DNA of 64,000 nucleotides, from NCBI GenBank assembly GCA_046297495.1, contig JBKBIP010000008.1:62001-126000 (forward strand). Direction: 5' to 3'. This stretch comes from JBKBIP01 sp046297495. Lineage in GTDB: Bacteria; Planctomycetota; Planctomycetia; Gemmatales; Gemmataceae. Position 1 is the first letter of the stretch. Each line of letters starts with the position of its first letter. Positions 58,748 to 64,000 of the stretch are shown one piece after another. The position numbers were made by a program, and so were the translations under genes. The notes under the pieces are model-generated. The model saw nothing but the letters and a program-made list of their open reading frames with translations. It did no database searches and was not told the DNA's origin.

Positions 58748-60868
58748 TTGGCTCGATACATGCTTGAACTTCTTCGCAACATCGGCATTATCGCTCACGT
58801 GGACGCCGGCAAAACGACCACCACCGAGCGCATCTTGTACTTCGGCGGCTCCAAGCACAAAGCAGGGGACGTCGATGACGGGAACACCACGACTGACTTC
58901 GACCCCCTGGAAAAAGCCAAGGGGATCACCATCAACAGCGCCGCCGTGGCGGTGGAGTGGGAAGATTCGCGCATCACCATCATCGACACCCCCGGCCACG
59001 TCGATTTCACCGCCGAAGTGGAACGGAGCTTGCGCGTCCTCGATGGCGCGGTGGGAGTGTTCTGCGCTGTTGGCGGCGTGGAAGTGCAGAGCGAAACGGT
59101 TTGGTATCAGGCCAACAAGCATCGCGTGCCGCGCATCGCCTTCGTCAACAAGCTCGACCGCATGGGGGCCGATTTTCAGGGCTGTCTGGAACAAATGAAG
59201 ACCAAGCTCGGCATTCTGCCGGCGGTCTGCACTATCCCGGCCGGGCAAGCCAGCCATTTTCAGGGGGTCATCGATCTGATCCGCATGAAATTGTGGGTCA
59301 ACGATCCGACCGACCCGACCCACTTGCGCTATTGCTGGGCGGACATCCCGGCGGCATACCAAGATGAAGCCGCCCTGGCCCGTGAACAGCTACTGGATGT
59401 TGCGTCCCATGCGTGCGATGAATTGCTCGAAGCCATTCTCGAAGGCAACGACGTGTCTGAGGAGATGCTGCGCCGGGCGTTGCGGGCCGGCACCTTGTCC
59501 GGCAAGCTGACGCCAGTGTTGTGCGGCTCCGCCAAGGAGTTCCACGGCATTCAGTTGTTGCTCGACGCCGTGTGTGATTATCTGCCCTCACCGGCGGATC
59601 GGCCCCCGGTGCAGGGATTGGTTCCGAAGACGAAGGAACGGGTCGAGCGCAAGCCGGAAGCCAAGGAGCCGTTTTCGGCCTTGGCCTTCAAGACCGTCGG
59701 CGAAAAGCACGGCGACTTGATCTTCTTGCGCATCTACTCCGGCCGGCTGCGCCCCGGTGATATCGTGTTGAACAGCACCACCGGCCGTAGCGAGCGCATC
59801 AGCCACATTTACCGGCTGATGGGGGATCGCCGCGACCGGCTGGAAGTGGCCGAGGCCGGGGAAATCGTGGCCGTCGTCGGTCTCAAACAGACGGCCACCG
59901 GCAATACGCTCTGTGCTGAGAATCTGCCGTTGGTGCTGGAAGACATTCGCTTCCCCGATCCGGTGATCTCTCAGGCGATCATCCCAGCCAAGAACGTCGA
60001 TGAGACCAAATTGGCCGACGCCCTGAGCAAGATGGTGCGCGACGATCCGACGCTCAAGAGCCATACCGACCCGGAAACGAGTCAGTTGATCCTGAGCGGC
60101 ATGGGAGAATTGCACCTGGAAGTCGCCATTCACAAGCTGCAGCGCGATTTCGGCGTGCAAGTGTCAGTCGGCAAGCCGATGGTGGCCTATCGCCAGACGC
60201 TGGCCCAGCCGGTCGAGTTCGAGACGCGCTACATCAAGCAATCCGGCGGGCGCGGCAAGTACGCGGTTATCGTCATGCGCTACGAACCGCTCACCAAGGA
60301 CCAATGCGGCGACTGGGCGGCCGTCATGGAGGAACAAGGGGAGAAACCAGACCCAAACAACCTGTATTTCATTGAGAAAATCTTCGGCGGCGCCGTGCCG
60401 CGCGAGTACATCCCTTCGGTGGAAGCCGGTTTCCGCTCCGCCTGCGTCAAGGGGGCCAAGTACGGTTTCCCCTGCGTGGACATCCAGGCGACGTTGCTCG
60501 ACGGCAAGTATCATGAGGTCGATAGCTCGGCGGACACGTTCAAGCTGGCCGCCATCGAGAGCTTCCGCGACGCCCAGCTGAAAGCCGGCTTGGTGCTGCT
60601 GGAGCCGATCATGAACGTCGTCATCAACGCGCCGGGCAACTACCTGGGAGACCTGACGCGCGATGTCAGCCGCCGTCGCGGCGAAATCCTCAACTCGGTG
60701 CTGGACAAAGGCCGCTGCCAGCTGCACGCCTACGTACCGCTGGCCGAGCTGTTCGGCTACACCAGCGAGCTGCGCAACTTCACCAGCGGCACGGCGGCGT
60801 TCACGATGGAACCGAGCCACTATGCCCCAGTGAAGGAAGAGCTGGCCGACTTGCGCGCCGCCAGCTGA
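58748..60868 (+). CDS. fusA: Elongation factor G (possible paralog with altered switch I)
   Basis: A 706-residue translational GTPase that moves tRNA and mRNA on the ribosome. GIIAHVDAGKTTTTERIL (P-loop), DTPGHVDFTAEVERSLRVLDG, NKLDRMGADF, and the late domains with GRGKYAVIVMRYEP, GGAVPREYIPSVEAGF and APGNYLGDLTRDVSRRRGEI are all present. TTG 58748 gives MAR-Y-MLELLRNIG, matching the EF-G N-terminus; ATG 58760 is an alternative. The switch I region reads DDGNTTTDFDPLEKAKGITI instead of the usual TxxWMExExERGITI type; this may mark a paralog. AGGAGG is 19 bases before TTG. A classic terminator ends the gene. Confidence 0.9.
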   Translation: MARYMLELLRNIGIIAHVDAGKTTTTERILYFGGSKHKAGDVDDGNTTTDFDPLEKAKGITINSAAVAVEWEDSRITIIDTPGHVDFTAEVERSLRVLDGAVGVFCAVGGVEVQSETVWYQANKHRVPRIAFVNKLDRMGADFQGCLEQMKTKLGILPAVCTIPAGQASHFQGVIDLIRMKLWVNDPTDPTHLRYCWADIPAAYQDEAALAREQLLDVASHACDELLEAILEGNDVSEEMLRRALRAGTLSGKLTPVLCGSAKEFHGIQLLLDAVCDYLPSPADRPPVQGLVPKTKERVERKPEAKEPFSALAFKTVGEKHGDLIFLRIYSGRLRPGDIVLNSTTGRSERISHIYRLMGDRRDRLEVAEAGEIVAVVGLKQTATGNTLCAENLPLVLEDIRFPDPVISQAIIPAKNVDETKLADALSKMVRDDPTLKSHTDPETSQLILSGMGELHLEVAIHKLQRDFGVQVSVGKPMVAYRQTLAQPVEFETRYIKQSGGRGKYAVIVMRYEPLTKDQCGDWAAVMEEQGEKPDPNNLYFIEKIFGGAVPREYIPSVEAGFRSACVKGAKYGFPCVDIQATLLDGKYHEVDSSADTFKLAAIESFRDAQLKAGLVLLEPIMNVVINAPGNYLGDLTRDVSRRRGEILNSVLDKGRCQLHAYVPLAELFGYTSELRNFTSGTAAFTMEPSHYAPVKEELADLRAAS

Positions 60869-60895
60869 CGTATTCAGATCATGCCGTGACATCCC

Positions 60896-60925
60896 GCCCC
60901 CGATCCTGGATCGGGGGCGTTTTTG
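60896..60925 (+). terminator. Rho-independent terminator of EF-G gene
   Basis: GCCCCCGATCC and GGATCGGGGGC flank a central T, followed by GTTTTTG. It lies 28 bases after the stop. Confidence 0.92.
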
Positions 60926-61149
60926 TTGCGCGGCGGGACAGACCGTCGTGCAACGCCCACAAGAAAGACGCTACTGAGCACGCAGCGCGAGCCAGTGCCA
61001 CAACCGTTTGCCATGGCGCTAAGGTGGCGGCAAACAGGGCGCTTCGCTAAACCGATCCAAACCGGGATGCGGGGGGGCTGACTCCATAAAATGAAAGGAG
61101 TTGGACAGCGAAGAACTTCTTGGAAAACCTTCCGTGGGGAGAAAATGTC

Positions 61150-62271
61150 ATGGCACAATTGAAACGAGTCGTGGAGCCGTTCGGCGAAGTCAATGTGTTT
61201 CCCGTCGCGGGCGGGACGCGCGTCGTGGCCACCATTTTGATGGAGCCACGCCGTGAGGGAACCCAAACAGGCATTGCCCTGGACGGCTCCGGTTCGATGG
61301 CCAATCTGTACGGCGTACAGACCGGTGGCGGTTTGCTCTCGTCCATTTTCGGCGGCCGCGCGCAGACCGTGAATCAGATCACGCCCATCGCTCAGAAACT
61401 CTGCCACTACCTGGCCAGCCGGCTCGATGCCGATGGCGGCACCACCTGCATCTATTGGGCCACCGGACCCGGTGGTAGTCAAGTGGAAGTCATCGGCGAC
61501 TTGACGGCCGACCAGGTGCCCCAGCACCTCTTCGGCCCGCCGCGCGAGTTCGGCACCGGCACGCAGCTCTTGCCCGCGGTGCGCTACTTCACCGAACGCT
61601 TCCAGGACGCCCCGTGGGGCTTTTACGTGTTCCTCACCGACGGCGAGCTGCACGATCTGGAACAAGTCAAATGGTACAGCACTCAGCTGGCCCGCGAGAT
61701 CGCCGCTGGCCGGCGTCACCCGGTCAAGTTTGTCTTGATCGGTATTGGGCCTGACGTGAACGAACGGCAGATGGAAGAGCTGGACGATCTGGAAACCGGC
61801 ACCGCCGTGGATCTCTGGGACCACAAGCTGGCCGCCGAGATGCGTCAAGTGCAAGACATCTTTGCCGAGGTGGTGGACAAGAACGCCCGCGTCGCTGACC
61901 GGGGCAAGATTCTCGATCCGCAAGGGCGCGCCATCAAGGACTATTCCGACACCGGCTTGCCCGCTTATCTCGAATTCACCATGCCCGCTGGCGCCGCCTA
62001 CTTCACCCTGGAGGTCAACGGCAACCGCATCCATCAAGGTTTGTCCGATACGGCTCAGGTGCCACCGTCGCAACTGGCGAGCAGCGGCGCGGCCACCGCG
62101 CCAGTCGCGGCGGCGATTCCTAGCGCGGTCCCCGCGCCACCGCCTCCGCCCGCCGCACCAACCACCGAGGACTTGGCTTCCCAAGACGAGGATGCCCTCT
62201 GGAAACAAATCGATTTGCAACGCAGCGATGCCGCCGGAGTCGATTTGGAGAAACCGCAAGGGGAAACGTAA
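61150..62271 (+). CDS. Cytoplasmic VWA-domain protein
   Basis: A 373-residue protein without signal peptide. The metal-ion-dependent adhesion site DGSGSM is at residues 45-50, later FGTGTQLLPA and FVFLTDGELHD-type sequence complete the MIDAS ligands. After the VWA domain comes a strand-rich part (YLEFTMPAGAAYFTLEVNG) and a Pro/Ala linker to the end. It resembles TerY/TerF-type and chelatase-associated VWA proteins, but no partner ATPase is adjacent. ATG 61150 chosen with GGGGAG upstream; a TTG at 61120 is possible. Role unknown. Confidence 0.8.
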   Translation: MAQLKRVVEPFGEVNVFPVAGGTRVVATILMEPRREGTQTGIALDGSGSMANLYGVQTGGGLLSSIFGGRAQTVNQITPIAQKLCHYLASRLDADGGTTCIYWATGPGGSQVEVIGDLTADQVPQHLFGPPREFGTGTQLLPAVRYFTERFQDAPWGFYVFLTDGELHDLEQVKWYSTQLAREIAAGRRHPVKFVLIGIGPDVNERQMEELDDLETGTAVDLWDHKLAAEMRQVQDIFAEVVDKNARVADRGKILDPQGRAIKDYSDTGLPAYLEFTMPAGAAYFTLEVNGNRIHQGLSDTAQVPPSQLASSGAATAPVAAAIPSAVPAPPPPPAAPTTEDLASQDEDALWKQIDLQRSDAAGVDLEKPQGET

Positions 62272-62284
62272 CCCCGCGGGCGAC

Positions 62285-62385
62285 CGTTCCTAGCCAAGGG
62301 CGACAGCCCCTGGAGAGTGAATCAGCATCCCACGACAGCCCCGATAGGGGCGGCAATACCGGGGGCTAACGCCCCTGGCTATTCC
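62285..62385. repeat. Family D inverted repeat (wide spacing)
   Basis: TAGCCAAGGGCGACAGCCCC (62291-62310) and GGGGGCTAACGCCCCTGGCT (62361-62380) are near-complementary with a 50-base spacer. It follows the VWA gene directly. Confidence 0.6.
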
Positions 62386-62403
62386 TCCGGCAAGGAAGAA
62401 CCG

Positions 62404-62460
62404 CCGAGCCGCGACCGTCAAGGAGCGGGACAGCCCACTCCCTGACGGTCGCGGCTCGGA
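62404..62460. repeat. Family B inverted repeat (best copy)
   Basis: Arms CCGAGCCGCGACCGTCAAGG and CCTGACGGTCGCGGCTCGG pair almost perfectly. It lies between VWA gene and the convergent LysR gene. Confidence 0.8.
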
Positions 62461-62481
62461 TTATCGGAGGGATTGCTTCCC

Positions 62482-63438
62482 TCAACGATTCGTGGAGCCA
62501 CAGTCCAGGGACCGGCCCAGCCGGGAGCGAATCAAATCTGCGAAAGCCCGCGCGAACCACGAGAGCGGAACCCCTTTCAAATAGACGATATGGACGGCGA
62601 TCCGTCCCAAAGAGCGGCTCAAGGAGCGGGCGTGCAAGTTGGGGGGCGGCGACGCAGTAGGCAGCCCCACCACCAAGCCGATGCCGAAGCCCAGCTCCAC
62701 GTACCGGCGGATGACGGCGGTGAAGTAGGCTTCAATCCGGCGCGGTTGCGTGCGGAAGGCACCCAGCTTGTCCAAGAGCGCGGTGGCCACCGGGTCGGGG
62801 ATGCCATCGGGGGCGTTCACCAGTGGATAGGCAAGCAGGTCCTGAAGCGTGACGTTCCGCAGCTGGGCCAAGGGATGGTCAAGCGGAGTGATCAGGAAGT
62901 GATCCAATTCATACAGCGGCTCGAAATCTAACCGCGCGAATGCTTCCTTCCTCTGCGTTTCCGTGGTGATACCCACGTCCGCCTGGCCCGTCTCCACTGC
63001 TGCCAGCACCTGGCGCGTGTTCATTTCTCGAAAACAGAGCTGCACGTTGGGATGGTGTTGCTCGAATTCCACGATGGGATCCGGTAAATCCTCGACCAAC
63101 GTACGTTGCGTGGTGGCGACGGTAAGACGCGGTTGGACACTGGCCTGGCTCTCCGCGAAACGGCGCGGCAGCGCGTCGGCGGCGGCGACCAGAGGGGCGA
63201 CCAGCTCGACCAACCGGCGCCCAGCCTCGGTCAGACGGCAGCCGCGCCCATGCGGCTCGATGAGCGGAACGCCCAGATGCCGTTCCAGGGCATGAACCTG
63301 TTCCCAAACCGTGGGATGAGCCAGACCCAAGGCGTCCGCCGCCCCCTTCAAGCTGCCCAAGCGAGCGGTCTCGTTGAAACTGCGCAGCTGCTGCAAGGTG
63401 ATTTCCTTGTAGGCATGGCCGGCCCGGTTTTTGGTCAT
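62482..63438 (-). CDS. LysR-type transcriptional regulator
   Basis: A 318-residue LysR protein. The winged helix occupies about residues 15-75 (ITLQQLRSFNETARLGSLKG, HPTVWEQVHALERHLGVPL, RGCRLTEAGRRLVE); the effector-binding domain follows with RLTVATTQRTLVEDLPDPI and FGIGLVVGLP. It should bind DNA near itself and respond to a small co-inducer. Start at ATG 63438; a GTG four codons earlier is possible. Divergent to the FG-GAP gene, 136 bases away, which it might control. The closest type is CysB/Cbl-like (inference from the long first helix only). Confidence 0.85.
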   Translation of the reverse strand: MTKNRAGHAYKEITLQQLRSFNETARLGSLKGAADALGLAHPTVWEQVHALERHLGVPLIEPHGRGCRLTEAGRRLVELVAPLVAAADALPRRFAESQASVQPRLTVATTQRTLVEDLPDPIVEFEQHHPNVQLCFREMNTRQVLAAVETGQADVGITTETQRKEAFARLDFEPLYELDHFLITPLDHPLAQLRNVTLQDLLAYPLVNAPDGIPDPVATALLDKLGAFRTQPRRIEAYFTAVIRRYVELGFGIGLVVGLPTASPPPNLHARSLSRSLGRIAVHIVYLKGVPLSWFARAFADLIRSRLGRSLDCGSTNR

Positions 63439-63574
63439 GGCGCCACTCACAGAAAAAACCTAATTCTGATCGAGATAGAATTTGTCTTACTTTACTCTTG
63501 TGATCCGCTTCTCGCAATGGCTAGGGTGAAATGAATAGATTCACACTCCGCGAACATTCTGGGAGGTTGATCCC

Positions 63575-64000
63575 ATGCGATGTGCTTGGTACTGGTTGGG
63601 AGCTTTATGTTGTCTGTGGGCGGTCGTCGTGGCAGCCGCGGCGGCGCCGCTGTTTCGCTTTGCCGATGTCACGACCGAGGCCGGACTGACTCCCGCGCGG
63701 GTAGGGTTGTACAACCATGCGGTGGCTTGGGGGGACTTCGACGGCGACGGCCTGCCGGACCTGTTTTTGGGCAACTTCGCCGACAAGGGATTTGACGCCA
63801 CGCTGGGCCAGCGGCAGCCGGTGCCGAACTTGCTATTCCGTCAGGTGGCGGGTGGCAAATTCGAGCACTTTCCGTGCCCGGCGGTGGAGAGGCCCGCTCG
63901 ATGCAGCGGCGCTGTCTTCGTGGATTTGAATAACGATGGCAATCTCGATCTGTACGTCTCCAGCAACAAGTTGGAGAAGTCCCGTCCGGGCACGCCGGGA
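63575..64000 (+). CDS. FG-GAP/VCBS repeat secreted protein, truncated by window edge
   Basis: The first 142 codons of a longer gene, open at the window end. Signal MRCAWYWLGALCCLWAVVVAAAAA; then VAWGDFDGDGLPDLFLGNF and GAVFVDLNNDGNLDLYVSSN, two FG-GAP/VCBS units with calcium-binding DxDxDG loops. Such proteins of planctomycetes often end in an ASPIC/UnbV domain. GGGAGG lies before the ATG. Function unknown; the rest is outside the window. Confidence 0.85.
   Translation, partial: MRCAWYWLGALCCLWAVVVAAAAAPLFRFADVTTEAGLTPARVGLYNHAVAWGDFDGDGLPDLFLGNFADKGFDATLGQRQPVPNLLFRQVAGGKFEHFPCPAVERPARCSGAVFVDLNNDGNLDLYVSSNKLEKSRPGTPG

Overview
The window looks like chromosomal DNA of a planctomycete, most likely a Gemmata-type (Gemmataceae) bacterium. 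The grounds are a high-GC genome with long intergenic spacers, a very large cysteine-rich YTV-repeat surface protein, PEP-CTERM proteins, an ECF sigma factor fused to a membrane anchor and leucine-rich repeats, a DUF1501 remnant, a DUF1080 protein, a gingipain-type (C25) protease and many secreted proteins of unknown role. This assignment is inferred from protein content; no rRNA gene is present.

Layout. 1-6400: an overlapping minus-strand operon (membrane phosphatase, flippase-like membrane protein, ArnC/DPM-type glycosyltransferase), a secreted Cys-rich repeat protein, a ROK kinase without the family zinc motif, and a small membrane protein. 6400-11660: a compact plus-strand operon resembling a minimal type VII (ESX) secretion system: two small W-x-D helical-hairpin proteins, a coiled-coil protein and a 1304-residue FtsK/SpoIIIE ATPase, closed by a long hairpin. 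11690-24600: exopolysaccharide and envelope genes on the minus strand (two PEP-CTERM proteins, a nucleotide-sugar epimerase and dehydrogenase, a 1389-residue TPR protein, a deacetylase-like protein, a second glycosyltransferase and a divergent alkaline-phosphatase-fold protein). 24890-29090: pxpA-pxpC (without pxpB), a D-2-hydroxyacid dehydrogenase and hemL. 29150-34530: secreted C25 protease, permuted NlpC/P60 protein, tRNA-Val, an A-type Fe-S carrier and a cysteine desulfurase. 34820-48500: M20 hydrolase, YTV protein, an exported methyltransferase-like protein, a secreted domain-duplication protein, the ECF-LRR sigma factor, PAS and PH proteins, an FHA-GAF-SpoIIE phosphatase, a nucleotidyltransferase and a Cys-rich lipoprotein. 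48600-64000: nfo, DUF1080, gltX, secreted WD40 protein, three tandem cyclophilins aimed at different compartments, a broken DUF1501 gene, a secreted alpha/beta hydrolase, an EF-G gene with a strong promoter and long leader, a VWA protein, a LysR regulator and the start of an FG-GAP protein.

Spacers carry at least four families of dispersed inverted repeats (here A to D). Family C is the best defined: a roughly 90-135 bp element with 33-bp terminal inverted repeats and a conserved core, present twice. The two most promising subjects for further work are the ESX-like locus and these repeat families. All protein assignments were made by reading motifs; no database search was possible.
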